DNA of 64,000 nucleotides from Eutypa lata (GCA_022661535.1 JAKULF010000014.1:434001-498000), one strand, 5' to 3'; counted from the first letter of the stretch, positions 36,036-48,010 are shown. Notes: a model not told the origin generated them from the letters alone. Numbers and translations: made by a program.

Positions 36036-37768
36036 TGTGGGTTCTGCTGATACTTTTGTTGTAAACCGCGTACTGACCTCCACTTGTAACTGAACTTTTT
36101 TTTTCTTCAATTGCGCTGGTTGGTAACTAAAAGCTGGTAGATACGATAAGAATTTTTTTGAATTTTCTGCCGTCTGATAAGACTAGCACTAGTTTCTTTT
36201 AGAAGGCGGTATAGTTAGTTAGCAGCTGTGTAGCACCCACTGCCACCCAGTTTCATTTTGACGCTGATACCTCCATAGCCCCACTGAGGTTGCTGCCGCC
36301 GCTATCTCTTATCTGGGTTCATAGCTTTAGGATTAAAAATCTAGGTATATTTTCTAGAGCATCCAGACTTTAGAATATACATATTATACTATTATATAAG
36401 CTCTATGATAATTCACATATTAATAGAATATTTATACGCTATACTCATATATACAGAACTTGTTAATCGTTCATGTTCTGTATTAAATAGCCCAAAGTGC
36501 AATGCCAGAGTGCCAAGTGCAAATAACTAAAATTCCAGCACTGTAAATGTTTTGCAGGTACCCTCATAGAGGCCCATAGTTATATGCATCGATAAACTTT
36601 TTGAATCCCTTGAATCCCTTGAATCCAAATCCAGTTGCGCAATCGCATCCCTGCACCAATCGTAGCACATCCGTACCACACTTGCCTGACTCGGCTCCCG
36701 TTTCCAGAACAGAACACAACATAGGTACCTTAAGCAAATAAGTTTCTTGTTAGCGCCTTGAATGTTTGTTGTCCATCATGCTATCCGCCGTATACCAGGC
36801 AGCAACTTTTGCAAACAGTCGGTTAACAACATTTCTATGTTGTTCCCGGGCTCGTTAAACGCAAGATAAGCAAACGGGTCGCTCTTCCTTTCCTTGGGTT
36901 TAGGGCATTGGATAGGTATGTATGTACGTATATCGAGCTAGTGTTAGTCGACTGATATGGTAAGCGTTTATTTCGTCGTGATATGAAATCCCCCCCCCAT
37001 GGGGCGAAAGCTACATATCTAGATCTTGCTAGACCTCCGGATGGTGGGCGTCACATTCAAGAGGGAGGAGATCTTACATGCTTTTTAAGCATGTGAACTG
37101 CCGGCCCTATTTCCCTCATATGAGGCGCGACCAGCTTGATTTACGTTTGGGGATCGGCCTAGAGCACTAGAACGTCCTGAACGTGGAACTCGCCGCGCGT
37201 CAGCATTCTCTTCCAAACCAGTAGGTGGTTTTAAAGCTATCCACCTCATTGGTAGCTGCGAGACACGCAATAGCCCCCTTTCGTATTGCGTAAAGCTTGT
37301 GTATGAGGTAATGTTTCTGTATTGTGTACGTATGTACATATGTATGTAGCTGTGCAGTTAGTTACATACACGGACAGTTTGAGGAAAACCCTGTTCTGTT
37401 TAAAGGTCGACGAAATGCCAAATGCATAGAAGTTTCAGGCCCAATTCAATAAAAACTTCCGGGGCACCCCCAAAGAATTCACTGGCGGGGACAACCACCA
37501 AGACCTTTTTAACTATCATTCGTTAGATAACAGCCATTGAGGCCTGCAAAGGAGTCCGAAACTTACTATTGTTAGAGGGCTGCCTAATAACATTTCGCTG
37601 AATAATACCACGTTCGTTTTAGACCCAAAAGGACATCACTGCGGTTTTAAGCAGGCGCAGCAGCAATATCATCCGCTCTCGCTTTACGGGGGGGCATCTA
37701 GAACACGAAGCAGCCCGTTATAACTTTAGGTATAAAAATAAATACCACTTTTGCCAAGATCACCCAGA
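36036..37768. other. intergenic (ebp2 and GH16 promoters)
   Basis: The spacer between divergent ebp2 and the GH16 gene. A CTTATCG element lies near the ebp2 end. The middle (about 36330-36480) is AT-rich. No gene seen. Confidence 0.5.
36144..36150 (-). promoter_or_regulatory. CTTATCG element upstream of ebp2
   Basis: The heptamer reads CTTATCG on the minus strand, 109-115 nt upstream of the ebp2 ATG and in gene orientation. It directly follows AGAAAATTCAAAAAAATT, which resembles the A/T-rich RRPE element of yeast ribosome-biogenesis genes. Confidence 0.5.
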
Positions 37769-39299
37769 ATGGGTTGGAGGGATTCGCACCAGCACCCCGG
37801 CAGGCCCCGGGGGCCCGCCACGTTCCAGGTCACAGACGTCCACGGTGGCAGCGAGGTAGAAATGATGTCCGGGCCGCCCCCAAGCTACGATGATGTTCCC
37901 CACGGATATCCCACCCAGTGGCCTGCGCATCAACAACAACAACAACCACTACACCAATACGAAACCGCGCAGCAGAGAAACATGCAGTTCGCAGCAGGAG
38001 CAAACGAGCCGTGGTGGAAGCCCAAGTACTGGCGCAAGAGAACATGGGCCATCGTGGTCCCCATCATCATCATCGTTCTCATCATCGTCATCGTGGTTCC
38101 CGTCAAGGTCGCCGAGGCCAATGCCTATCCCGACTACACAGCGCTGAATTACTCGCTTTCGGATGAGTGTAAGTCCTTTCCCCCCCTGAATGATAGTAGT
38201 ATTCCGAATACCGGACATCGTCAGTATCATGATAACTAATAATTGATATCAATAGATTCCGGGACGACATTTTTCGACAAATTCAATTATTTCACAGGAT
38301 ATGACCCCGCCGAAGGATTTGTCCATTATGTTCCAGAGGGACAGGCCACCTCCCTGGTATGTGACCAATCCTATTCTGTGTTTGCTTATATAGTAGCAAA
38401 GATTCAACTAACATTAAAATCTCCTAGAACCTGACGTACGCCACATCCTCCAGGGCGGTCCTGAAGGTGGACACGAGCGTAGGGCCGAGCTCCTCACCGG
38501 ACGCGTCGACGGGGCGGTTCTCGGTCCGCCTCGAGTCGAAGACGCAGTACAGCCAGGGCCTGTTCATCTTCGACGTGCGGCACACGCCGGTGGGGTGCGG
38601 GACGTGGCCGGCGCTCTGGCTGTCGGACCCGAACAACTGGCCGGACAACGGCGAGATCGACATCATGGAGGCGGTGAACGCGGCGACGGACGGGAACCAG
38701 ATGACGCTGCACACGACGGACGACTGCTGGATGGGCGTGAAGCGCATTATGAGCGGCTCCGTCCTCGAGCAGAACTGCTACAACGCCACCAACGAAAACG
38801 CGGGCTGCGGCGTCAGCGGCGACACCGACAGCTACGGCACCGCCTATAATGATAATGAGGGTGGCATCATGGCCGTCGAGTGGCGCGACGAGGGCATCCG
38901 CATGTGGTCGTTCGGCCGCGCGAGCATCCCCGACGACATCACCAACCAGAGCCCCGACCCGAGCACGTGGGGCACCGCCCTCGCCGACTTCCCCAACACC
39001 AAGTGCGACATGAGCTCCCACTTCACGAACCAGAGCCTCATCGCCAATATCGATCTCTGCGGCCAGTACGCTGGCAATGTGTATGCTGATAGTGGATGTG
39101 AGTATTCTTTTTTTCTTCTCCCACCCCTCTAGATGAATGTATAAACTACTCACCCGGCTCTGATGTCTGAATGGTGTTTCGCTAAACGATTTTCATACTA
39201 GGCCCAAGCAACTGCACGGATTACGTCGCTAACAATCCGTCGGCGTTCACCGACGCCTTCTGGGAGTTCGGGAAGTTCGAAGTCTACCAGGCTTCTTGA
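37769..39299 (+). CDS. membrane-anchored GH16 endo-beta-glucanase
   Basis: A 422-residue protein in four exons (37769-38168, 38256-38356, 38428-39097, 39202-39299), all with standard splice sites and matching phases. There is no N-terminal signal peptide. A ~90-residue Pro/Gln-rich cytosolic tail precedes a very hydrophobic span (about 92-114, AIVVPIIIIVLIIVIVVPV), giving a type II membrane protein with the enzyme outside. The GH16 domain carries the catalytic signature NGEIDIME, with E243 as nucleophile, D245 as assisting residue and E248 as acid/base. The family hydrolyses beta-1,3(4)-glucans; fungal members act in wall remodelling. The tail contains PPSY (37-40), a potential WW-domain ligand. 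Substrate specificity cannot be told from sequence alone. Confidence 0.9.
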
Positions 39300-40217
39300 T
39301 CCGGACATCACGTATAATACATACACACATAAATAAATAAATATTTGCTGCTCGAGCAGCAGTCAGGTCTCTATGTACTATGGCGTTTCGGGGTATAGAA
39401 TTGGAACAAGGCGCGGAATCACACGGCAGAATCAAACGAGGAGTATGAGAGTCGGTTGGTAATCCGGGAAAGAGAAGTCGGGAATTTGGCCCGATGTGGG
39501 AGTAATGTATGCAACGATGTTATTCATACCCTAGGCCGGGTAGATGTAGTCTGAAATGACTGTATGGCTACGTGCTCGGAACTTTCCTAATCTAGGCACT
39601 CAGCTTTTGTGGCACAACGCCTATCAGATAGCTAAAAATGACTTCACGATATGTTACACGACTCATCCCATCTCCACAGTGAAGGGCAGGTTCATAAGAC
39701 ACAAATAATATATTGTTACAGTCAGCTATGCCTTTCCAGCGTCTGGACTCAATTATATGATACACTCGGCCCTCACCAGGTCTTGTTTAAGACCCCGAGG
39801 CCTCGTTCAAACGGAGATGCGATGGTCTTTCTATAGCCCGACCTGACCTTACCCGACCCTTGCTCCCCCCTCTATCTAGCTTTTGAGCCTGTACGCCGCC
39901 GTATATGCAGATAAATGTGACTGCCCAACGCCGTATAAATATAACACGCTTTCAGTGTATCGCACGCACGCACGCACGAATTCCTGCCCCGAACCTTCTA
40001 TAGTCAACCGCCGCTTGTTTAGGTCTTCTGCTGACTTTCGGGATCCGTATTCGAACCCGTCCCCTACTCACCCACAAGAGCACGTAAATAGGGGAGGGGA
40101 TCCTCTTCCCGCAAGCTTCGATACTCTAATCCTCGCCATTATCGTCGTCATCATCGTCATAGTAACCAGGTGCCCGTTTTTTTTTTTCTTCTTCCCCGCC
40201 CACTCACCCCCACCCAC
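39300..40217. other. convergent 3' spacer (GH16/tim22)
   Basis: No gene seen. Contains a short (GCAC)4 run at 39961-39978 and AT-rich 3' flanks of both genes. Confidence 0.5.
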
Positions 40218-41008
40218 TCACTCATCATCCTTCGGACTCCGCATCCAAGCGTCGATCGCGGCACTGAAGGCCGCGAAGGCGGCACACCCGCCGGCGACGG
40301 CGGTAGGGCCGCCGTTGCGGGCGAGGATGCCGCCGGTCAGGCAGCCGGCGGCGACGCCGTTGGCGAGGTCGTTGCGCGCCCGGAACCCCTCGATGCCGCA
40401 CTCGATGCCGCTGAACATCAGGCCCACCATGCCGAAGTTCTTGGCCGTGCTCCACGACCGCGACCCCATGTCCTTGAAGCCGACGGCGATCTGGCGCCGC
40501 AGCGGCAGCGACGCGATCGTTTGCGGGGCGGGCGAGCCGGGGGAGCCGGCCGCGCCGGCTGCGCCGTGGAAGGGCGTGTCGTAGGACATCTGTTTTTTTG
40601 TGAAGGGGGGGAGAGGTTAGTCGGCGTGGTTATATGGTGTTGGGTTGTATCTATGAGGAAAGGGGAGAGGCGGAGGGGCAGAAGGGGGAAGATGAATGAA
40701 TGAATGAGAGGGAAAGGGGCGTTAGGGAGGTGGGTAGCTTAGCTTACCGAAGCCATGAACATTCCGAACATTCCTCCCATGCCGAATCCCATCACGCCCG
40801 ATACGACGGACTTGCCGAAACAAGACTCCATCAACTGGTTCAGCTATTATCTAGTGTTAGTCGCATAATTCTCTCCTCGCAAGGCCTCTCCTCGGAACGG
40901 CTAGGGCAGGTTAATTCTTCGGTAACTGACTCTCTTGATGTTCGGGTCGTTTGCATCATACTTCTGCGGCCCTCCTTGAGGGGCGCCGCCGCCTGTTAAA
41001 CCATTCAT
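40218..41008 (-). CDS. tim22: Tim22, mitochondrial inner-membrane carrier translocase
   Basis: A 181-residue protein in three exons (41008-40931, 40843-40748, 40589-40218), each junction in phase 0. It belongs to the Tim17/22/23 family. Tim22 is the channel of the TIM22 complex, which inserts multispanning carrier proteins into the inner membrane. Visible features are the N-terminal [10 protein letters not shown], a glycine-zipper-like span ([20 protein letters not shown], exon 2) and SYDTPFH at the start of exon 3. The core contains [20 protein letters not shown] and [13 protein letters not shown]. Cys at 'ESCFG' and 'IECGIE' may form the disulfide known in Tim22. Length matches the family. 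Confidence 0.93.
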
Positions 41009-41279
41009 CTTCGTGTCACGCCGAATGGAGTAGGAAGGATTAATTGTTCGCTACGGGGGCCGTGTCGCATGCACGCAGAGGAGCTTCAAATCGCCGGGAC
41101 CCTTGATATAGTTATTTCTTATCTACGATAACCAAGAGGATGGCGAACTAAATTTTTGCTGGGTCCCACCGCTTACATATAATCACCCGCTTAAATAAAT
41201 ATAATATGCATGCTCTTATTGAAGGTTTGGCATTATTAACGACGGCTGGTATTCTTGTAGAAATCCCAGAGCACCGGCG
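41009..41279. other. short spacer upstream of tim22
   Basis: Promoter of tim22. Contains CTTATCTACGATAA at about 41130-41143, a GATA-rich string related to but not identical with the CTTATCG heptamer. No gene seen. Confidence 0.45.
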
Positions 41280-41372
41280 ATGATGAAGAGGAAAGCAGCT
41301 CCAAGCCTGCTAGATTCCAGAACACCGGTGATGAAGAAGAAGAGAGTAGCTCTTAGCCTGCCAGATTCCAAC
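41270..41372. repeat. 51-bp tandem duplication
   Basis: Two adjacent copies of about 51 bp. Both read AGA(G/A)CACCGG(C/T)GATGA..., and end CCTGC(T/C)AGATTCC. They encode a diverged 17-residue repeat in the 5' part of the DUF3716-like relic. Confidence 0.75.
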
Positions 41373-43122
41373 CTTATTCTTCAGAATAAAGTAAGTCTGC
41401 CAAGGCCACTGCGAAATCGAGAACCCCATCGCAATAGACAATCGCATGAACTACTTATCCAGGCGGAAATATCAAGGTCACAAGTTGCACTCAGCGAGCC
41501 ATGCACACCTAAAAACAGACGAGAACATGCCCAGTCAAGGACGAGGAACCGAGACTACATCGCGTCAAAGCGCGCACGCCTCTAGCAGTAAGTAACATCA
41601 TATAAGAACATTTAACGTAATATATAACTAATGACAATATACTTAGGCCGAATTACCGCCCCGAACCTGACGCTTATACGCGGAGAGGGTAGAGGCATAG
41701 CTGAAGAAGGAAGCATTAGCGCTGGTAAGTACTTAGCAACAACATTATACACACGACATAATTACATATTAACTATTACCTTATATAAAACCCCGGTACC
41801 GGCCTTAGCATTACTCGCGGTAAAAGCAGCGCTCGAGACAGACATCTGGAGCCTCGTACAGAGGTAAGTTACATAGTACTTCCTTCCAGTAATAGACTTA
41901 GATAAAGCAAGACGAAATTGATGCTAACATATGCGCCATAGTTGCCGCGTCTGGAGGACGAAATTAATGCTAGAGTAGCTCCATATGATAATCGCAATAA
42001 GTTACGTCAACCAACAAAAGCTGCATTGTTCGTTTTACATAAAGAATAGCGATACATTGACACAAGGCTGACAGGTTTTGTACTTATAGAAGACCAACGA
42101 CAAGCTGGCGCAAATGCCGGAAGACAAGCTCAACAAGGTAAGTAAGCTTAATGATACTTGTCGTTACATAATTTTGATTAAAGAATAATATTAATAAGAT
42201 AATTGCACCTTTAGGACTTCAAGAGCCGAGCGGACGAATAAGCATCGGAACACAAACCGGAGCACACGACAACGGTACGTGGAGAAAAATGTTGAAAGAT
42301 AGAGTAATTGAAAATTAACAATGATATAATTATTGTCCTGGAATCGAGTTTAAAGGACGACTTGATCATCGACGAGGTGCGCAACACCTTTTCTCGCGCA
42401 ACACCCCTTCCCGCCGACAGGCAATGGACGCCGATATAAGTAATAGCGGTTTTATTATATGCTAAAATGATATTAACCAACCGGGGTCATTATAGGACGA
42501 CGTTCAAGTGCAATTTGCCCGACTTGTACCAAACCGTTACCAAGCTTCGGGAATTAACCTTCATTATGGTACATTGCATTCCATTAAGTCGGATGTTAAT
42601 TACCAATTCCTTATTGGAGAACGGCCCGAAGAGCGCGAGAATATTCACCAATTGTTCTAACGTAATAACAAAGACGTACTCATCGACGAGCGCTACCTTT
42701 AAGGTCCCGATGACATGAATAAGGACGGAAGCTGGATGTATTATCTTGAGAAGGTCGACGGAGTCCTAATTCAAACGAGCAAGAGAATGTTCAGTAACAC
42801 CCCGAAGCCATGCAACCATTGCAAGGATAAGGCGGAATTTGGAGGCATGCACCCGTTTAAGACATGTAACGTCTTGCCAGATAACATGAAGTTGTATGAC
42901 GGTGCTTGCGCCAATTGCGTATTCCAGGGCAGATGGAAGACTTGCAGCCGCCGCAAGAAGAACCAGCGTTCTCGAACCATCAAGTCACCAACGGGTCCCA
43001 GTCGGGACCTTAGAGACTTTCAACAGGGAGGAAGACGTAATAAAGGTACGGAAGGTGCGGGAAGTTGTGTAGATGCAGAAGAGTTACCTCTTCAGAGAAC
43101 TAATCCGATTTTTAGATATTAG
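41280..43122 (+). pseudogene. broken multi-exon gene with DUF3716-like Cys cluster
   Basis: A series of short exons with good introns can be followed: donors GTAAGT at 41587, 41725, 41872 and 42140, and acceptors such as ACTTAG, CCTTAG and CCATAG, several with CTAAC branch sites. The final exon begins at about 42496 after TTATAG. It runs in one frame to 43122 but is cut by two TAA codons at 42658 and 42700. Downstream of these is a cysteine cluster, C-x2-C ... TCN ... GACANC ... TCSRR, matching the spacing of the fungal DUF3716 domain, whose function is unknown. Upstream is a tandemly duplicated basic segment (MKRK/MKKKR, possibly a nuclear localisation signal). Reading phase cannot be kept across all exons. 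The pseudogene call rests mainly on the stops; programmed or annotation alternatives are less likely. Confidence 0.6.
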
Positions 43123-45428
43123 TTATGGGTACTATCTTTGCAACTTACTGACTACTTAGGCATATTATCACCCGTGATGTGCTGAGGACTGGTGTGCTCT
43201 TCATACTTGCCATCGTACACGAAATCATGGTGCCGTACTTTGGGAATAAGCGAGAAAAGAATAGAAGAATGTGAATAACCAATAATCGCGTATGATTATT
43301 CAAGAATCAAGCGCCGGTCATGGATTATTCAGATTATTATTCAAATTATACAGGCTTGCAAGCATTCCTATAGAAAAAGGGGGTAGTTCTTAATAACCGG
43401 CTGTCGAAACCAAGGTACCCAAGTCATGTGCTCCCAACAAAATCAAGAAGATCCTTATGAGATAAAATGTCTACAAAACTTGTAGCTTCAAGAGACGCCT
43501 GGTCTGGGATCTCAATGTATTCTTCGACCACAGTATCGGAAAGGAGGTGTAGTCGGCAACTCCTCGAAGGGAGGCCATGAGTGTCTGAAGAGCTGGCCGG
43601 CGCACCTTTGAATTGCGGCCCTTCGTATCTTCGAAAGGTTCCTGCCTAGTCCCCCACAGTGCTGAGGATGTCGACGATGTCTGGTTCTCGAAAGAGTGCA
43701 TCAAGAGTGCTCACAATTGAACTGACAGATTCTGGGTCAAGCCGCTCGGTAGACTGGCAAGACACATGAACCTTGAGATGAGTTATGTTTTAAGAGACCT
43801 GGTTCTGCTCCAGCCTTTCATCTTAAATTCTTAATCACGCTGATGAGCGCTGCTGAACTTTTCATTCTCGAGTTGAGCTTCTCAGGTTCAATGAACTACT
43901 TAGGTAAGTAGGTAGGTAGAAAGATGGCGTTTGCTGTAAAATCTTTGTACTACCCAAGGCATATTTCGTTATCATTTACTATACATACTCGGCAGTACCT
44001 CTTCAGTTTGATGGCTTACTTTATTTGTGCACACATAGGCACTCTGTAATTGATATATATTGCTTGACGTGGCCAAGTATGAATAACCCTAGACCCTACA
44101 GTCTATAGATACGAACAGGCAGTATAGAAACTTTAGGGCAACTACCATATCACCCTTTAAGGTACAGTCATTTTGAGCCTACGTGTATCTGCCTAACCAT
44201 CACGCCATCCACTGCCGTAATACTAGGTAGGTATGTACTTTCCACAGGCTTGATAAGCCTTATGGATCTGTAGTTTTCAGCGATGACAAGGTCAGGTCAA
44301 TGTGGCAAGGGCCACAAATGACCATACATTCTAGCACTATGTGACGAAGCATTAAACCCGTGATATCTATATCTTTGGTTGTTTTTGACTGGGTGCTTGA
44401 CGTCTACCATGCCCAAATCTACCTGGTTTACATCTTACACAATGGTATATATTAGGGTCTTCGAGCGGATCAACAGCGAGGACAGGGTGAAAAGATTATC
44501 GCACAGGGTAACATAGTTGCTCTCAAAGAACAACCTGGTTAAACCCAAAGGTAGGCAGTAGCGCAAAGTAGTAGGACTGCGAAAGACCGAAGAGGGCTGA
44601 GATGGAAAGGGGGTGTCTGGGTGGTACCCCCTTTTCTATCAAGTATGTGCGTATGCGTTACGGCGGTCCCGATGAAATAACTTCTATATTATCCAGTAAA
44701 ATACCAAGCTGTTGGTATTGCTACGCATATCATCCGAGATATGGTGACTAAATGGTTTGTAGAGCTACCCAGCTGGACTCTCTAGATTCCTCGCAGGTAG
44801 TTTCCTCATGAAGCTCTTTCCCAACTATTTTAGACTACAGGTTTAGAGAGTGTTTGTTAGAAAGATACAGTTATTCTCGGAACTCCCCAAGGACGGAAAC
44901 CCATCTATCGGGTTTGTGTTACACCGTAGAATGCGGTCCGAGTTGGATCTACCAAACAGCCGGATAGACTATTCACGCCACCCAACAGGTTGGTAAGCAA
45001 AGCCAAGATTAACAGAAGAGACAAATTTGGAAGCTACTCCTACAAACACTAAAATCTGCTATTCCGTGGGAATGGTCTGTAAAACAAGTGCGTGATGGTG
45101 TAGATTTCGTGGAAACTGTTCGGGGTTCGGGCCCGTTATAAGTTGCGCGCGGGACAACATTGGAATAAGAGCTCAAGTTCTGCTGACAAATTGCCCAAGA
45201 CCAAGATATCATCCACCATATCACGTTATTGATGAATACATAGGTATGGTTCAAGGTAAAGACTCACGGAGAAGAAGATAAATGACATGACAAAGATGGC
45301 AATGCGGAAGAAGGGATTTAAAGAGCCCAAAGCCCTTCCTTCCCTTCACCTGTGTCATCAAACCACGACCTCGCAGCAGCACTCAGCATCCTTAACTAAC
45401 TACCTACTCCTTTAACGGAAAAAAAAAA
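43123..45428. other. 2.3-kb spacer with a possible gene fragment
   Basis: Mostly non-coding, with TAGGTA low-complexity strings. About 43480-43720 on the minus strand has two abutting open frames that look more gene-like than the surroundings, but no family is recognised. A pyrimidine-rich leader and an A-run precede the SDR gene at 45429. Confidence 0.45.
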
Positions 45429-46439
45429 ATGGTCTCCCTCCAAACAATCCAGCAATCCAACAAGCGCATCGCGAGCCTCCCACCGGGACTCGTCGCGCTC
45501 TTCATCGGCGCGACCTCGGGCATCGGGCTCGGCGCGCTGCAGCACCTCGCGCAGCACGCGCCGCCCTCCTCGCGGATCTACAGCGTAGCGCGGCCCAGCG
45601 CGGCCGTCGCGCACGAGGCCCTCCTCGCCTCGCTGCGGCGGTCCCGCCCGGACGGGACCTACACGCTAATCACGGCGGACGCGTCGCTCGTCTCCGAGAT
45701 CGACGAGGCGGTCGCCGCCGTGACCGAGAAGGAGGAGCACCACCGGGAGACCAAGCTCGACATCCTGTTCCTGTCGGCGGGGTTCATGGCGTTCGAGGGC
45801 CGCATCGACACGAGCGAGGGCCTCGACCCCTCCATGTCGACGCGGTACTACGCGCGCCTGAGGGCCGTGCAGCTGCTGCTCCCCTTGCTCGATAGAGCGC
45901 CGAGCCCGCGCGTCGTCTCCGTCCTGGCCGGCGGGCTGGAGGCCCCCCTCAACGAGGAGGACCTCGACCTGCGGGGCCCGGGGGCCTGGTCGACGTGGGG
46001 CTCGTCGGTGCAGGCCGCGACCATGTGCACGCTGGCGCTGGAGGTCCTCGCGCGCGAGAACCCGCGCCTGAGCGCCGTGCACTGGCTCCCCGGGGTCGTG
46101 GAGACGCCCGGCCTGGCTCGGTTGCGGACGTTCGGGAAAGAGTTTGCGAACCCGAAGACCCAGGAGGAGGCCGGCGCGGTGGGCCTGTTCCTCGCGACTA
46201 GTGACCGGTATGCCGTCCCGGGAGGGGGAAGCCTGGTTCCGGTTCCCGAGGGGCTGGACGTCGCGGAGAGGTCGGGCGGGGGCATCTTCTTGATGGATCC
46301 GGAGGGGGAGACCGCGGATAGCGAGAAGGTGCTGGTTGGGATGAGGGAACGTGGCGTGGATAAGGCCGTGTGGGAGTTCACGCGGAAGTTGTTTGCGGAT
46401 TGTGTCGGCCAGGCTGGTAGCAACAAGGGGGGTTTGTGA
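45429..46439 (+). CDS. atypical short-chain dehydrogenase/reductase
   Basis: A single-exon, 336-residue protein, markedly GC-rich. The ATG follows an A10 run. The Rossmann dinucleotide motif is GATSGIG (27-33), and a later DILFLSAGF strand replaces the usual NNAG. The strand-5 serine (VVSVLAGG) is present. The expected catalytic YxxxK is not: the corresponding stretch reads WSTWGSSVQAATMCTLAL. Related atypical fungal SDRs are often found near secondary-metabolism or detoxification genes, but here the neighbours are an empty spacer and an arylsulfotransferase-like gene, so no pathway is claimed. The protein may be a non-canonical reductase or catalytically impaired. Confidence 0.8.
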   Translation: MVSLQTIQQSNKRIASLPPGLVALFIGATSGIGLGALQHLAQHAPPSSRIYSVARPSAAVAHEALLASLRRSRPDGTYTLITADASLVSEIDEAVAAVTEKEEHHRETKLDILFLSAGFMAFEGRIDTSEGLDPSMSTRYYARLRAVQLLLPLLDRAPSPRVVSVLAGGLEAPLNEEDLDLRGPGAWSTWGSSVQAATMCTLALEVLARENPRLSAVHWLPGVVETPGLARLRTFGKEFANPKTQEEAGAVGLFLATSDRYAVPGGGSLVPVPEGLDVAERSGGGIFLMDPEGETADSEKVLVGMRERGVDKAVWEFTRKLFADCVGQAGSNKGGL

Positions 46440-48010
46440 CAGTATCTAGCCTAGTTGCATATCACCAAGTTAGACGGTGCGACGGTGCTCTTATTATTGT
46501 CAAATGTTGCGTCTTCTCAGATTGAATGTTCCAATGACCCCATGTCTACCTTTGAGCGTCGTACTACATATCTACATAGTTGACAATGATCTTCGGGTCC
46601 TTCTTAGAATAGACATTAGCACTCGTAGTTCTTATGTTAATGAATTATACTCCTGTTATGGTAGTGTCTCGCGGCTTCGAACCTGCTGAACAGGAGTGGT
46701 TATTGATTAGAAATCCTAACATAATACTACTTGTGGGAATATGCATATCTCCAGCATATCGCTCTTTTACTTCGTTACTTGGAAACATAGAACCTAGCCA
46801 CAAGGTATATACTATCGTTCAAGACATCGGCGTGACGACTGTCCGGGTCTACCCCTTTTCTTATAACACCTGTCTACTGATTGTGATATTCGCATAAGGT
46901 TTCACCGTTGATACTTATCTATCCCAAAGGTAAGAACTGGAATATAATTAACTACCATATATGAATACTTATAGAGTTTAGTATGTATAGTCTAGGTAGG
47001 TACTTAGTAGGAACGTAAATCACCGGATTTGGTAAACGAGATGTGTTTCACCCTGAGCGTCACAATGGGACTGGCCTCCTAAGTCTTTTCCGCACACTAT
47101 AGAAACATTACCTTAGCTAGAGGGTGTTCAGAATTCCAAATGACCTGAGATTATTAATGTTTAAAGTATGTCACAGGTTGAGTCTGGTCCCATCCTAGTC
47201 CTCGACCTCAAAATGAACCGCCATGAACTGCTCATAACCGTTTAGAGCGACTTTCAGAGGCATTTGAAGGAGAAGCGACAACACCGTATGTATGCTATTC
47301 AATGTGATTCATTATAAAACTACATCAGTTATGTATACAAAAACCCGATCAGATATCCTCGTTCAACAACGCCATGTATGTCATAAACCCAAGTCTTGCA
47401 GAAGAACTCCGGAGCTCCTTTGTGATGATGGAACAAAATTTTGATTTCATTCCGACAATTAATAAGCCTTGTCGTGGAAGAGATTGGTAACATCTACTCA
47501 GTGTAGGTACTAGTAGATAGGTACTCAGGTAGGTGGTTAATCAATGGACCCTCGTTTGCGCAATTGCTTATGGAGATGGTGCAATTATAGTACCCCACCC
47601 CCTTGCCGTAGATTTGGGTTAAGAGGTAGCCTAGTGCCTCTTGTAATACGAGAAAACCCAGTTGCTAACCAAAGAAGGTTGTTAGAATTTCATTATTCAG
47701 TAATAGTCTTCCCCAAAATTTGGAGAACTTGATTTGCTCGATTCAGTTTTCAAAGCCTGGTGTTATATTGGGCGATTGAGAAGGTTTGATCTTCTTGTCG
47801 CGCGCGGCGGTGTATCCCGCCTTGTGTCTTATTATTATTATTATTTTGTGAAGATTGTTTTGTTGCGACCACGGTCGTATTGAAGGTCGCCCTCGCCTAG
47901 TGGCTTCTAGCAGAAACCATATAACGGATTCCTAGGATGGGACGGGACGATATGAGTAGCAGAAGACTTCTATACGAATCCTCCTGCTACTGACTGACTG
48001 CACTCCCGGT
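46440..48010. other. convergent spacer (SDR/arylsulfotransferase)
   Basis: No gene seen. Contains a short (ATT)n run at about 47829-47845 and TAGGTAGGTA strings. Confidence 0.5.

Noticed and set aside
35211..36050. Plus-strand open frame of 279 codons over ebp2
   Set aside because: Shadow of the acidic, GC-biased ebp2 coding sequence; poly-Phe/Val/Leu composition is the complement of GAA/GAT runs.
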